Shown here in pieces: positions 45,737 to 55,386 of a stretch of 64,000 nt of DNA. Source of the stretch: Mycolicibacterium moriokaense (lineage in GTDB: Bacteria > Actinomycetota > Actinomycetes > Mycobacteriales > Mycobacteriaceae); contig NZ_AP022560.1 of assembly GCF_010726085.1 (NCBI RefSeq), positions 248,001-312,000 of the forward strand, read 5' to 3'. The position numbers and the translations under genes were made by a program. The notes below the pieces were generated by a model. The model did no database searches, was not told where the DNA came from, and saw only the letters and a list, made by a program, of their open reading frames with translations. The number at the start of each line of letters is the position of its first letter. Position 1 is the first letter of the stretch.

Positions 45737-47503
45737 TCAGAACCAGGCGTCGCGCATTTCCAGCGTCGTGCGGTCCAGCGCCGCCAGCAGATCGAGCTGC
45801 GGTCCGGTCTTGGGCAGTTCGCTGCGGAAGAAGTACCGCGCCGCCTGGCGTTTGCCGTCGTAGAAATCTCCGGTGCGACCGGTGCAAGCCACCACCTGCT
45901 CCAGCCAGATCCACGCGACGACGATGTGGCCGAACGCCTCGAGGTACACCACGCTGTTGGCGAGCGCGGCCTCGATGTCGCCGGACGCGAACATCGCGGT
46001 CGTCACGTCGACCAGCCGTTGCCATGTCGCGCTGAGACTTTCGGCCAGTTCGGCGGCGTCACCGCCCTCGGCCGTCGCGGCTTCGACCGTCGCCGCAATG
46101 GCCGCACCCAGCGCCGCCAGGCTCACGCCGCCACGCTGGGTCACCTTGCGGCCCAACAGATCCAGGCTCTGAATGCCGTGGGTGCCTTCGTGGATGGGGT
46201 TGAGCCGGTTGTCCCGGTAGTGCTGTTCGACGTCGTATTCCCGGGTGTAGCCGTAGCCGCCGTGGACCTGGATGGCCAGGCTGTTGGCCTCCGTACACCA
46301 TTGCGACGGCCAGCTCTTGCCGATCGGTGTCAGGATGTCGAGCAACAGCGTCACCGCGTCGCGCTCTTCGTCGCTCTCCGCGCTGTGCTGCAGGTCGACG
46401 AGTTTGGCGCAGTACAGCAGCAGCCCCAAGCCACCCTCGACATACGCCTTCTGCGCCAACAGCATTCGCTTGACGTCGGCGTGCTCGATGATCGGCACCT
46501 GCGGTGTGGTCGGATCCTTCGCCGTGAGTGGACGGCCCTGCGGCCGTTCGCGTGCGTACTGCAACGACTTGAGGTATCCGGTGTAACCCAGCGCCACCGC
46601 ACCCATGCCGACGCCGAGGCGCGCCTCGTTCATCATCGTGAACATGTACCTGATGCCCTGATGCGGTTCGCCGACGAGATAACCGACGGCGCCGTCGAAG
46701 TTCAGCACGGTATTGGTGATTCCGCGCTGGCCCATCTTGTGATTCAGCCCGGCGATGGCGACCTTGTTCCGCTCGCCGAGCGAACCGTCGTCGTTGACAA
46801 GGTATTTGGGCACGATGAACAACGAGATGCCCTTGGTGCCCGGCGGTCCGCCGGGGATCTTGGCCAGCACGAGGTTGACGATGTTCTCGGTGAGTTCGTG
46901 TTCGGCACCGGAGATCCACATCTTGGAGCCGAACAGCCGGTACGTCCCGTCCGGCTGCGGTTCGGCCCGGGTGAGGATGTCCGCCAACGACGATCCGGCC
47001 TGCGTCTCCGACAGCGCCATGGTCCCCGAGAACCGGCCCGCCAGCATCGGCCGCAGAAACTTGTCGACCTGTTCGGCGGTGCCGAACTTCGAGATCAGAT
47101 TCGCGTTGGCGACGGTCAACATCGCGTATCCCGATGTCGCGATGTTGGCGGCGTAGAACCACGCGAACCCGGCCTGCGAGACGGTCACGGGTAGCTGGGC
47201 CCCGCCGAACTCGGCGTCCATCGACATACCGAGCAGATCGGCCTCGGCAAAGGCGTCCAACGCCTCCTTCACCTCACCGATGACGGTGACCCTCTCACCG
47301 TCGAAGGTGGGCTCGTTGGCGTCGCTCTTCTTGTTGTGCGGTGCGAAGTACCGCGTCGCGAGTTGCTCGCACAGGTCAAGTACGTCGTCGAACGTCTCGC
47401 GGGAATGCTCGGAGAAGCGATCCCGCTTCGTGAGCTCGTCGACCCGCAGCCATTCGTAGAGCAGGAAGTCGAGATCTTGGCGCGACAGCAGATTGGACTT
47501 CAT
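45737..47503 (-). CDS. Long-form acyl-CoA dehydrogenase (about 590 residues)
   Basis: A 588-residue acyl-CoA dehydrogenase of the class with a C-terminal extension (FadE5/DmdC-like). FAD-binding segments MALSETQAGSSLADI and MWISGAEH, the GGYGYTREYDVEQHYRD motif and the catalytic glutamate in NPIHEGTHGIQ are visible. Residues 470-588 form the extra helical domain. It oxidises acyl-CoA at the alpha-beta position. It lies 33 bases downstream of a TetR gene that probably controls it. In M. tuberculosis this position holds PE genes, so it is a local difference. Confidence 0.9.
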   Translation of the reverse strand: MKSNLLSRQDLDFLLYEWLRVDELTKRDRFSEHSRETFDDVLDLCEQLATRYFAPHNKKSDANEPTFDGERVTVIGEVKEALDAFAEADLLGMSMDAEFGGAQLPVTVSQAGFAWFYAANIATSGYAMLTVANANLISKFGTAEQVDKFLRPMLAGRFSGTMALSETQAGSSLADILTRAEPQPDGTYRLFGSKMWISGAEHELTENIVNLVLAKIPGGPPGTKGISLFIVPKYLVNDDGSLGERNKVAIAGLNHKMGQRGITNTVLNFDGAVGYLVGEPHQGIRYMFTMMNEARLGVGMGAVALGYTGYLKSLQYARERPQGRPLTAKDPTTPQVPIIEHADVKRMLLAQKAYVEGGLGLLLYCAKLVDLQHSAESDEERDAVTLLLDILTPIGKSWPSQWCTEANSLAIQVHGGYGYTREYDVEQHYRDNRLNPIHEGTHGIQSLDLLGRKVTQRGGVSLAALGAAIAATVEAATAEGGDAAELAESLSATWQRLVDVTTAMFASGDIEAALANSVVYLEAFGHIVVAWIWLEQVVACTGRTGDFYDGKRQAARYFFRSELPKTGPQLDLLAALDRTTLEMRDAWF

Positions 47504-47536
47504 TCACCCATCCTCGCCGAGACGGTGCCCTGGCGG

Positions 47537-48196
47537 TTAGTTGACCACGCTGATGTTGACGCCCAACGGCTGCGATTCGCGCACCGCTTCGTCCTTGATC
47601 AGCCCGCGCAACAGCGCGGTGCTGAACTCGACGGCGATCTCCTCCGCGGTGCGCCGACCGTGCGGCCGCAGCCAGCGGTAGGAACCCAGCGTCATCCCGA
47701 TGTAGCCGAGCGCGAGCACATGGCTGTCGCAGTCGTAGAACTCCCCGCTGGCGATACCGCGGTCGATCACGTCGCGCACATGCTCGTAGACCTGGGCCTC
47801 TTTCTCCCGGATGTAGGCGACCTGCTCCTCGGTGAACCACTCCGTGATGTACGGGCCCTCCTGGAAGTACACCGCCGCGCGCTCGATATCGCTGGCGATG
47901 CCCACCAGCAGCCGGCGGGTGAAGTGGTAGATGGTCTCCCGGGCAGACGCCGTCGGATCGTCGTGCAGCGCGTCCACCGTGAAGTCGGCGGCACCCTTGT
48001 AGATGTCGTAGAGGATCAGCGACTTACTTGCGTAGTAGTGATAGACGGTGGCCTTGTTCAGGCCGACGGCGTCGGCGACGTCATCCATGCGGGTGCCGTG
48101 ATAACCCCTGGCGGCGAACAGCTTGGTGGCGACGGCCAGCAGCTCTTCGCGCCGCGACATCCCATTGCTGGGTGCTCCCGGTGACGAGGCGTTCAT
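47537..48196 (-). CDS. TetR-family regulator (Rv0158-like)
   Basis: A 219-residue regulator: N-terminal HTH at about residues 15-60 (GTRMDDVADAVGLNKATVYHYYASK, split) and a ligand domain with TetR_C-type helices. Length and neighbours match Rv0158. Acyl-CoA sensing is plausible because the next gene is an acyl-CoA dehydrogenase. A 16-base imperfect palindrome lies 49 bases upstream of its start. Confidence 0.9.
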   Translation of the reverse strand: MNASSPGAPSNGMSRREELLAVATKLFAARGYHGTRMDDVADAVGLNKATVYHYYASKSLILYDIYKGAADFTVDALHDDPTASARETIYHFTRRLLVGIASDIERAAVYFQEGPYITEWFTEEQVAYIREKEAQVYEHVRDVIDRGIASGEFYDCDSHVLALGYIGMTLGSYRWLRPHGRRTAEEIAVEFSTALLRGLIKDEAVRESQPLGVNISVVN

Positions 48197-48244
48197 GGCG
48201 GCTCACTCTGTGCAGGCCCGGAGCGCGTCCGGGGGGTATCAATC

Positions 48245-48260
48245 AACTGGTTGGCTAGTT
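48245..48260. promoter_or_regulatory. Candidate TetR operator
   Basis: AACTGG-TTGG-CTAGTT is an imperfect palindrome (one mismatched pair in 6-base arms) in the gap between the TetR gene and the divergent small gene, a usual place for autoregulation. Confidence 0.45.
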
Positions 48261-48337
48261 TATGCGGTGAGGCTGTTGCCACCGGGTCGGCGGGTCTAGA
48301 CTCGGCAGGAACCAGCCGCGACGCGAGAGGTGATGAC

Positions 48338-48448
48338 GTGGATCCCAACCCGGATTATGACGCGAGCGACGAGCTGGAATACGGCATCAACTGGTTCGCC
48401 TGGATTCTTCGCGGTGTCTATCCGCCGCCCGCCTATCCCCCGGTGTGA
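48338..48448 (+). CDS. Small conserved-type protein, 36 residues (Rv0157A-like?)
   Basis: A 36-residue frame starting GTG with GAGAGG 7 bases upstream. The composition is striking: acidic N-terminus (DPNPDYDASDELEYG), an aromatic/hydrophobic middle (INWFAWILRGV) and a proline-rich end (YPPPAYPPV). This is unlike a random shadow frame and recalls the tiny gene Rv0157A annotated next to pntB in M. tuberculosis. Its stop lies 16 bases inside the convergent DUF3159 gene. Function unknown; possibly a membrane-surface micropeptide. Confidence 0.6.
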   Translation: MDPNPDYDASDELEYGINWFAWILRGVYPPPAYPPV

Positions 48449-49071
48449 GCCACGCGCGGTAGCGCCCTGATCGCCACTCGGACGGCGACGTAGATCACCG
48501 ATGAGGTGACGAGAAAGATCGGCCAGCCCATCGCGATGCGTGCCGTCGCGAGCAATCCCTCCTGATCCGTACCGTACAGGTAGTTCTGCACCAGAAACCG
48601 CGCCCAGGACGCCGTGGCCATCACGGCTGTGGCGATGTCGAACGCCGACCGCACCCGCGGCATGCGACGCCAGCTGCCGTCGCGGCCCGTCAACCACGCC
48701 CACACCACACCGACGAGCGGCCTGCGGATCACCAGCGACACGGTGAAGGCGATCGCCAGCCCGAGGTACATCCAGATCCCCGGCAGATAGAAGTCCTTGG
48801 CCCTGCCGGTGATAAAAGCGAACGCCGCGCACAACGTCACCCCGGCGAACCCGAACAGCGAGGGCCGGGCGGACTCTCGGCGCAGCAGCTGCCACGCCAG
48901 GATGACAGATGCGACGCCGACGGCGGCGATGATCGCCGGGCTGAGGCCGGCAAACGAGTTCGTCACCGCGAAGGTGGTCACCGGCGCCGCCGTGTACACC
49001 AGACCGCGCACCCCACCGGCGCGAACCAAGAGCCCCGCTCCCGGCGCACGAGATTCGGCCATCGCCTTCAT
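48433..49071 (-). CDS. DUF3159 membrane protein
   Basis: A 212-residue membrane protein with five or six hydrophobic segments and DUF3159-type sequence (GGVRGLVYTAAPVTTFAVTN at about 20-39; FAFITGRAKDFYLPGIW). The family has no known function. I chose the ATG (MKAMAESRAPG) just before the domain; an upstream ATG at 49149 would add 26 residues but has no ribosome site. It is divergent from pntA. Confidence 0.8.
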   Translation of the reverse strand: MKAMAESRAPGAGLLVRAGGVRGLVYTAAPVTTFAVTNSFAGLSPAIIAAVGVASVILAWQLLRRESARPSLFGFAGVTLCAAFAFITGRAKDFYLPGIWMYLGLAIAFTVSLVIRRPLVGVVWAWLTGRDGSWRRMPRVRSAFDIATAVMATASWARFLVQNYLYGTDQEGLLATARIAMGWPIFLVTSSVIYVAVRVAIRALPRVAHTGG

Positions 49072-49178
49072 TCCGTCGTACTTTACGTGTAACAGGGCGT
49101 CGAGGCCGGGGTGCGAGGCAAGCATCGGCGGGGTCGAAGACGTTTCCATTGGTGGGCCCCGCCTCGGGCGGGCGGCTG

Positions 49179-49205
49179 GATGCGGGGGTAAGCGCATCGC
49201 TTACC
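49179..49205 (+). promoter_or_regulatory. Alternative hairpins in the pntA leader
   Basis: GGTAAGCG (49187-49194) pairs perfectly with CGCTTACC (49198-49205) around a CAT loop. GATGCG (49179-49184) can instead pair with CGCATC (49193-49198). The two stems are mutually exclusive. They lie 49-75 bases upstream of the pntA start and could act as an attenuator or protein site. I recognise no known riboswitch. Confidence 0.45.
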
Positions 49206-49253
49206 GCCGGAGGGGCACGCCGGACGTGAAGAGGTGGATGGGAGACTTTCCGG

Positions 49254-50774
49254 ATGATCATCGGGATACCGCGCGAATCCCAGGCGGGTGAAACGCGGGT
49301 GGCCGCCACCCCGCAGACCGTCGGTGCGCTCCTGAAACTGGGCTACACCGTCGTCATCGAGTCGGGTGCAGGCGCTGCCTCCAGTTTCGCCGACACCGCC
49401 TACGAAGACGCAGGGGCGGAGATCGGTGATGCCTGGTCCGCCGACATCGTCCTCAAGGTCAACGCACCCACCGACGCAGAGATCGCACTTCTCAAGGACG
49501 GCGCGACGCTGATCAGCCTGATCTCCCCGGCGCTGAATCCGGAGCTGCTGGAAAAGCTGTCCGCCCGCCCCATCACTGCGCTGGCGATGGACGCCGTTCC
49601 GCGGATCTCGCGCGCGCAGTCGCTGGACGTGCTGTCGTCGATGGCGAACATCGCCGGATACCGGGCGGTCGTCGAGGCCGCACACAGCTTCGGCCGGTTC
49701 TTCACCGGGCAGGTGACCGCGGCGGGCAAGGTGCCCCCGGCCAAGGTGCTGGTGGTCGGCGCGGGGGTGGCCGGGTTGGCCGCCATCGGCGCGGCGGGCA
49801 GCCTCGGCGCGATCGTGAAAGCCACCGACCCGCGGCCGGAGGTCGCCGATCAGGTCGCGTCGCTCGGCGGTGAGTACCTGGCGGTGGATCCGGCCGCGGC
49901 AGAGGTGTCGGCGACCGGTTACGCCAAGGAGATGGGCGAGGACTACAAGGCCCGCGAGGCACAGCTGTACGCCGACCAGTGCAAGGACGTCGACATCATC
50001 ATCACGACGGCGCTGATCCCGGGTAAGCCCGCACCGCGGATCATCACCGCCGAGATGGTCGCGTCGATGAAGCCGGGCAGCGTGATCGTCGACATGGCCG
50101 CCGCCAACGGCGGCAACGTCGAGGGCACGGTCAAGGACGAGGCGGTCGTGACCGCCAACGGGGTGACGATCATCGGCTACACCGATCTGGCGGGGCGCCT
50201 GCCCGCCACCGCCTCGCAGCTCTACGGCACCAACCTGGTCAACCTGCTCAAGCTGCTCACCCCGGAGAAGGACGGGCAGCTGACCCTGGACTTCGACGAC
50301 GTCGTCCAGCGGTCGGTGACCGTCGTCCGCGACGGCGAGACCACGTGGCCGCCGCCACCGGTGCAGGTGTCCGCGGCGCCCGCGGCCGCTGCCGCGCCGG
50401 TCGAGGTCAAGCCGGCGAAACAACCGATGACCATCGGGCGCCGACTGGGACTGACCTTCACCGCCGCAGCGGTGCTGTTCGCGCTCATCGCCCTCTCGCC
50501 CGCCGCACTGCAGGTCCACCTGACCGTGTTCGCGTTGGCGATCGTGATCGGTTACTACGTGATCGGCAACGTGCACCACGCGCTGCACACCCCGTTGATG
50601 TCGGTGACCAACGCGATCTCCGGCATCATCGTCGTCGGCGCGCTGTTGCAGATCGGCCACGGGAATGCCGCCATCACCGCGCTGGCAACGGCGGCGATCC
50701 TGCTCGCCAGCATCAACGTCTTCGGTGGCTTCGCGGTGACCCGCCGCATGCTGGCGATGTTCACGAGGAGCTAG
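49254..50774 (+). CDS. pntA: NAD(P) transhydrogenase alpha subunit (fused form)
   Basis: A 506-residue proton-translocating transhydrogenase alpha subunit. Domain I (1-370) binds NAD(H): [28 protein letters not shown] and ATDPRPEV. The linker (about 372-400) is Ala/Pro rich, then the membrane helices of domain II (408-500) follow. In M. tuberculosis this is split into pntAa and pntAb; here one continuous frame encodes both, as in E. coli. GGGAG lies about 9 bases before the ATG. pntB follows after 3 bases. Confidence 0.95.
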   Translation: MIIGIPRESQAGETRVAATPQTVGALLKLGYTVVIESGAGAASSFADTAYEDAGAEIGDAWSADIVLKVNAPTDAEIALLKDGATLISLISPALNPELLEKLSARPITALAMDAVPRISRAQSLDVLSSMANIAGYRAVVEAAHSFGRFFTGQVTAAGKVPPAKVLVVGAGVAGLAAIGAAGSLGAIVKATDPRPEVADQVASLGGEYLAVDPAAAEVSATGYAKEMGEDYKAREAQLYADQCKDVDIIITTALIPGKPAPRIITAEMVASMKPGSVIVDMAAANGGNVEGTVKDEAVVTANGVTIIGYTDLAGRLPATASQLYGTNLVNLLKLLTPEKDGQLTLDFDDVVQRSVTVVRDGETTWPPPPVQVSAAPAAAAAPVEVKPAKQPMTIGRRLGLTFTAAAVLFALIALSPAALQVHLTVFALAIVIGYYVIGNVHHALHTPLMSVTNAISGIIVVGALLQIGHGNAAITALATAAILLASINVFGGFAVTRRMLAMFTRS

Positions 50775-50777
50775 ATC

Positions 50778-52217
50778 ATGTTCTCCGTCACCACCGTCGC
50801 CACCGCCGCCTACGTCGTCGCGGCGATGCTGTTCATCCTGGCGCTCGCCGGCCTGTCCAAGCACGAGACATCAAGGGCCGGAAACACCTTCGGTATCGCC
50901 GGGATGACCGTTGCGCTGCTCGCGACGATCGCGCTTGCCTTGGCGCGCCACATCGAACCGCTTGGTCTCGCGCTGCTCATCGGCGCCATGGTCGTCGGGG
51001 CCGCGATAGGTCTCTGGCGGGCCAAGGTCGTCGAGATGACCGGGATGCCCGAGCTGATCGCGCTGCTGCACAGCTTCGTCGGCCTGGCCGCCGTGCTGGT
51101 CGGCTGGAACGGCTATCTGCATGTGGAGGGCGAACTGGCCGGAGCAGAGGCCGCGCAGCTCGCGCAGGAGGGCATGCTCGGCATCCATTCGGCCGAGGTC
51201 GTCATCGGCGTGTTCATCGGTGCGGTGACGTTCACCGGTTCGATCGTCGCCAACCTGAAGCTGTCGGCCCGCATCAAGTCCGCGCCGATGATGCTGCCCG
51301 GCAAGAACTTCCTCAACGTCGGCGCGCTCGTCGTTTTCGCCGCGCTCACCGTCTGGTTCGTGATCGACCCGCAGCTGTGGCTGCTTGCGGTGGTCACCGG
51401 GCTGGCGCTGCTGCTGGGCTGGCACCTGGTCGCCTCGATCGGCGGCGGCGACATGCCGGTGGTGGTGTCGATGCTCAACAGCTATTCCGGTTGGGCCGCA
51501 GCGGCTTCGGGCTTCCTGCTGTCCAACGACCTGCTCATCGTCACCGGCGCGCTCGTCGGCTCGTCGGGTGCGTACCTGTCCTACATCATGTGCAAGGCGA
51601 TGAACCGCTCGTTCATCTCGGTGATCGCAGGCGGCTTCGGGATCGAGGCCGGGCCCGCCGATGACAAGGACTACGGCGAGCACCGCGAGATCACCGCCGA
51701 CGGGGCGGCCGAACTGCTCGAGTCGGCCAGTTCGGTGATCATCACGCCGGGCTACGGCATGGCCGTCGCGCAGGCCCAGTACGGTGTCGCCGACCTGACG
51801 CGCAAGCTGCGCGAGCGCGGCGTCAACGTCCGGTTCGGCATCCACCCCGTCGCGGGACGCCTGCCCGGCCACATGAACGTGCTGCTGGCCGAGGCGAAGG
51901 TGCCCTACGACATCGTGCTGGAGATGGACGAGATCAACGACGACTTCGACGACACCGACGTCGTACTCGTCATCGGCGCCAACGACACCGTCAACCCGGC
52001 GGCCTCCGAGGACCCCGGCAGCCCGATCGCGGGCATGCCCGTGCTCACGGTGTGGAACGCGAACAATGTCATCGTGTTCAAGCGGTCCATGGCGTCGGGT
52101 TACGCCGGTGTGCAGAACCCGTTGTTCTTCCGTCAGAACACCCAGATGCTGTTCGGTGACGCGAAGGACCGGGTGGACGCGATCAACGCCGCGCTCTCCG
52201 AAACGGTCTCGCACTAG
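50778..52217 (+). CDS. pntB: NAD(P) transhydrogenase beta subunit
   Basis: A 479-residue subunit with about nine membrane helices (1-275) and the NADP(H)-binding domain III (about 300-479), with [36 protein letters not shown] (split) and [14 protein letters not shown]. With PntA it uses the proton gradient to make NADPH from NADH. Such supply would serve the NADPH-using epoxidase genes that follow, although the link is only positional. Confidence 0.96.
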   Translation: MFSVTTVATAAYVVAAMLFILALAGLSKHETSRAGNTFGIAGMTVALLATIALALARHIEPLGLALLIGAMVVGAAIGLWRAKVVEMTGMPELIALLHSFVGLAAVLVGWNGYLHVEGELAGAEAAQLAQEGMLGIHSAEVVIGVFIGAVTFTGSIVANLKLSARIKSAPMMLPGKNFLNVGALVVFAALTVWFVIDPQLWLLAVVTGLALLLGWHLVASIGGGDMPVVVSMLNSYSGWAAAASGFLLSNDLLIVTGALVGSSGAYLSYIMCKAMNRSFISVIAGGFGIEAGPADDKDYGEHREITADGAAELLESASSVIITPGYGMAVAQAQYGVADLTRKLRERGVNVRFGIHPVAGRLPGHMNVLLAEAKVPYDIVLEMDEINDDFDDTDVVLVIGANDTVNPAASEDPGSPIAGMPVLTVWNANNVIVFKRSMASGYAGVQNPLFFRQNTQMLFGDAKDRVDAINAALSETVSH

Positions 52218-52571
52218 ATAACTAGCGAGCGGTCTTCGGCTGGACTCTCGCAGGCTTGGCCGGGCGCCCTGCGTTACGGTGCGGTCTTGGCCGTCACCGA
52301 CCTCGCGGCGCCTTCATCGACCGTCGACGGTGTAGTCGATGGAATGCTCGCCAGTTCGTCAAAGGCGTTGCGGCTCCCCAAGATCGCCCTCAACGGGCCT
52401 AGGTCAGCCCATCCGCGGGTCGATCTTCTCGCCCCGGCGGTGCTGTTCGAGGACGCGGGAAAGTCGAACCCATGAGCGCGTACGAACCGCCAGCGGATGA
52501 GCGAGACGTAGCGCCGGCGGTTGATGAGACACTCGATGTACTGAGCGGGCGAAGATGAGCGGAGGCGCAAC
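52218..52571. other. 354-base stretch without a supported gene
   Basis: No frame here looks like a gene. A minus-strand frame (52274-52560) encodes an Arg-rich segment (AQYIECLINRRRYVSLIRW) that might be a gene remnant. A perfect 12-base palindrome ACCGTCGACGGT lies at 52320-52331. The stretch marks the boundary between pntB and the benzoate genes and may contain the insertion point. Confidence 0.5.
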
Positions 52572-53447
52572 GTGGCGAAAGCGCCGGGCAATGGCGGCGA
52601 GCCGCAGGGAGCAAAACCTGCGGTGAGCAGGCGTCGCGAGGTGGCGGAGGGCAGTGCACGTTCGCTGCTGATGACCACCCTCGGTGAATTCGTCTTGCCG
52701 TTCGGTCAGCGGGTCTGGACATCGACACTGGTACGTGCGCTCGGGCTGGTGGGAATTGAAGAGGGATCGGCCCGCCAGGCGCTGGCGCGAACCGCCGCAG
52801 AAGGATGGTTGACGTCCGATCGCATCGGAAGGCGCGTGCGGTGGTCACTGACCGACGCCGGTCGCGGGCTGCTGGAGGAGGGCGCGCACCGAATCTATTC
52901 GTTCGGGTCCGAAGGAGCGTCGTGGGACGGCCGATGGCTGGTGGTCTTGATCTCCATCCCTGAGTCGATGCGCGCCCTACGCCACAAGGTGCGAACGCAG
53001 TTGAGCTGGGCAGGATTTGGATCACCATTGCCTGGCGTGTGGATCTCGCCACACACATCCGCCGCGGCCGCGGCCAAGGCAATCTTCGAGGGTCTCGAGT
53101 TGGGTGACAAGGCATTGTCGTTCGTGGCCGAGTACGGCGCCCTGGGTAGCCAAAACGACATGGTGTCCGCGGCGTGGGACCTTGCGGACGTCGAGCGCCA
53201 TTACGAGGACTTCATCGAGGAATTCTCTGACTTGGAGCCACGATCGGCCGACGACGTCTTGGTTGCCCAGTTGCGCCTGGTTCATGAATGGCGTCGGTTC
53301 CCTTTTCTGGATCCACAGTTGCCGCGGTTGCTGCTGCCCCCGCACTGGAGCGGGACCGCGGCGAAATCGCTGTTCGAATCCAAACACACCGCCTGGCAGG
53401 AACCGGCGCGGCGCAGATGGAGTCAGCTCGCCGCTGACGCGGATTAA
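52572..53447 (+). CDS. PaaX-family transcriptional regulator
   Basis: A 291-residue regulator of the PaaX type: N-terminal winged HTH (about 30-100; LVRALGLVGIEEGSARQALAR, then RIGRRVRWSLTDAGRGLL) and a long C-terminal region with WVVL-like strand (GRWLVVLISIPES), GFGSPLPGVWISPH and a final EWRRFPFLDPQLP segment. PaaX proteins sense aryl-CoA thioesters, classically phenylacetyl-CoA. Here the adjacent boxC-boxB-ligase genes make benzoyl-CoA the likely effector. GTG start with GGAGG 6 bases upstream. Confidence 0.88.
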   Translation: MAKAPGNGGEPQGAKPAVSRRREVAEGSARSLLMTTLGEFVLPFGQRVWTSTLVRALGLVGIEEGSARQALARTAAEGWLTSDRIGRRVRWSLTDAGRGLLEEGAHRIYSFGSEGASWDGRWLVVLISIPESMRALRHKVRTQLSWAGFGSPLPGVWISPHTSAAAAAKAIFEGLELGDKALSFVAEYGALGSQNDMVSAAWDLADVERHYEDFIEEFSDLEPRSADDVLVAQLRLVHEWRRFPFLDPQLPRLLLPPHWSGTAAKSLFESKHTAWQEPARRRWSQLAADAD

Positions 53448-53577
53448 CCGGGGGCCCAACGACGCACGATCGCGGCGGTCAGCCAACGGTGCCGGACTGG
53501 CTGCCGGCGGACAGTGGCCGATGCGGTTTTGACGGTGAACTCCTCAACCACCCGGCAGCTTTCACATCACCACATAT

Positions 53578-53606
53578 TTGACACTAATATTGTGTTTCGT
53601 TATCAA
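53578..53606 (+). promoter_or_regulatory. Promoter of boxC-boxB
   Basis: TTGACA (53578-53583), a 17-base spacer and TATCAA (53601-53606) form a good SigA-type promoter in an AT-rich patch 54 bases before boxC. The -35 overlaps ATATTTGACA (53574-53583), which recurs before the ligase gene, and ACAC-N7-GTGT symmetry lies across the spacer, so a regulator site may overlap the promoter. Confidence 0.6.
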
Positions 53607-53659
53607 TATGTAGTACTTTTTCGGTGGGCCCGCTGCTGCTGATCCCCGAGGAGGAATCC

Positions 53660-55381
53660 ATGTCAGTCGCTACCGCCGTCAGGACAGAGGCCGGTCCCGC
53701 CGATACCTCCTCGTCGCCCGAGGTGTCGTTCGACACCCACCCCGACCAGTACCGGCACTGGAGGCTTCGCCTCGACGGTGAGGTGGCCTGGCTGGTTCTC
53801 GACGTCGCCGAGGACGGCGGAATGGTCCCCGGCTACGAGCTGAAACTGAATTCCTACGACCTGGGCGTTGACATCGAGTTGTATGACGCCACTCAGCGGC
53901 TGCGATTCGAGCACCCGGAGATCAAGGCGGTCGTGGTCACCAGCGGTAAGGAGAAGGTGTTCTGCGCGGGCGCGAACATTCGTATGCTGGCCGCTTCTTC
54001 GCATGCGTGGAAGGTGAACTTCTGCAAGTTCACCAACGAGACCCGCAACGGAATGGAGGACGCCTCAGCGCATTCCGGCCAGATCTACCTCGCGGCGGTC
54101 AACGGCTCCTGTGCCGGTGGCGGATATGAGTTGGCGTTGGCCTGCGACCACATTCTGCTTGTCGACGACAACTCATCGGCCGTTTCGCTGCCCGAGGTGC
54201 CGCTGCTTGGCGTGCTGCCCGGCACGGGCGGATTGACGAGGGTCGTCGACAAGCGGTGGGTGCGCAAGGATCGCGCGGACGTGTTCGCGACCCGCTCCGA
54301 CGGTTTGCGTGGCAAGACCGCGCTGGAGTGGGGGTTGGTTGACGAGCTCGCTGCGCCGCGGCAGTTCGAGCAGTCTGCGCGTCTGCGCGCCGCCGAGTTG
54401 GCTTCCCGCTCGTCGCGCCCGTCGAACGGCCAGGGCGTCGAGCTGACGCCGCTGAAGCGCAGTATCAGCGCCGACGGCATCGCCTATGACTTTGTGACGG
54501 CCGAGTTCGACCGTGCGAACGCGGCGGTGACGATCACCGTGCACGCGCCGCAGGCTCCGGCACCGGCCGACATGGACGCGGCGGCCGCGCAGGGTGCCGA
54601 CTTCTGGCCGCTGGCGGTGACCCGTGAACTCGACGACCTGATTCTTCGTCTGCGTACCAACGAGACCGCCGTCGGCACCTGGATCATCCGCACGGCAGGC
54701 GATCTCGCCGTGGTCGACGGCTACGAGCGCTTGCTGCTGGACAATGCCGATGAGCACTGGCTGGCCAACGAGATCCTGCTGTACTACAAGCGGGTCCTCA
54801 AGCGTCTGGACGTGACCAGTCGAAGCCTGATCGCCGAGATCCTGCCTGGCAGCTGCTTTTCCGGGATGCTGACTGAACTGGCATTGGCCTGTGATCGGCA
54901 GTACATCCTCGATGGGCCTCCGCTGGACGATGAGGACAGCGACGAGCGGGCGCAGCTGCGACTGACGGCCGCCAACTTCGGCCTGTTCCCGATGGGCAAC
55001 GGCATCTCGCGCCTGGAGTCACGGTTCTACGGACACGACGATCACTTGAACCGGTTACGGGACAACGAGGTCAGCGACCTGCTGACTCCTTCTCAGGCCG
55101 ACGAATTGGGTCTGGTCACCGATGCGCCCGACGACATCGACTGGGAGGACGAGATCCGCCTTGTGATCGAGGGTCGCGCGGCGTTGTCGCCGGACGCATG
55201 CACCGGCATGGAGGCCAATCATCGCTTCGTCGGACCAGAGACCGTCGAGACCAAGATCTTCGGCCGGCTGTCTGCCTGGCAGAACTGGATCTTCGTCCGC
55301 CCCAACGCATCCGGAGAAGAAGGAGCGTTACGGCGATACGGTACCGGTAAATCGGCGAACTTCGACAGGAAGCGGGTCTGA
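53660..55381 (+). CDS. boxC: 2,3-epoxybenzoyl-CoA dihydrolase BoxC
   Basis: A 573-residue double-crotonase enzyme, the normal size for BoxC. The first crotonase half has KEKVFCAGANIRML and NGSCAGGGYELALACDHILL; the second half has EILPGSCFSGMLTELALACD and ANFGLFPMGNGISRLESR. It opens the epoxide ring of 2,3-epoxybenzoyl-CoA to 3,4-dehydroadipyl-CoA semialdehyde and formate. ATG chosen with GAGGAGGA upstream. boxB follows after 5 bases. Confidence 0.95.
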   Translation: MSVATAVRTEAGPADTSSSPEVSFDTHPDQYRHWRLRLDGEVAWLVLDVAEDGGMVPGYELKLNSYDLGVDIELYDATQRLRFEHPEIKAVVVTSGKEKVFCAGANIRMLAASSHAWKVNFCKFTNETRNGMEDASAHSGQIYLAAVNGSCAGGGYELALACDHILLVDDNSSAVSLPEVPLLGVLPGTGGLTRVVDKRWVRKDRADVFATRSDGLRGKTALEWGLVDELAAPRQFEQSARLRAAELASRSSRPSNGQGVELTPLKRSISADGIAYDFVTAEFDRANAAVTITVHAPQAPAPADMDAAAAQGADFWPLAVTRELDDLILRLRTNETAVGTWIIRTAGDLAVVDGYERLLLDNADEHWLANEILLYYKRVLKRLDVTSRSLIAEILPGSCFSGMLTELALACDRQYILDGPPLDDEDSDERAQLRLTAANFGLFPMGNGISRLESRFYGHDDHLNRLRDNEVSDLLTPSQADELGLVTDAPDDIDWEDEIRLVIEGRAALSPDACTGMEANHRFVGPETVETKIFGRLSAWQNWIFVRPNASGEEGALRRYGTGKSANFDRKRV

Positions 55382-55386
55382 GCGCC

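Noticed and set aside
49072..49253. A known riboswitch class in the pntA leader
   Set aside because: No conserved core of a riboswitch class that I know could be matched; only local hairpins are clear.
52274..52678. A reverse frame of 134 codons upstream of the PaaX-type gene
   Set aside because: It overlaps the start of the regulator gene, and only part of it looks protein-like. At most it is a remnant, so it is described as unassigned sequence.
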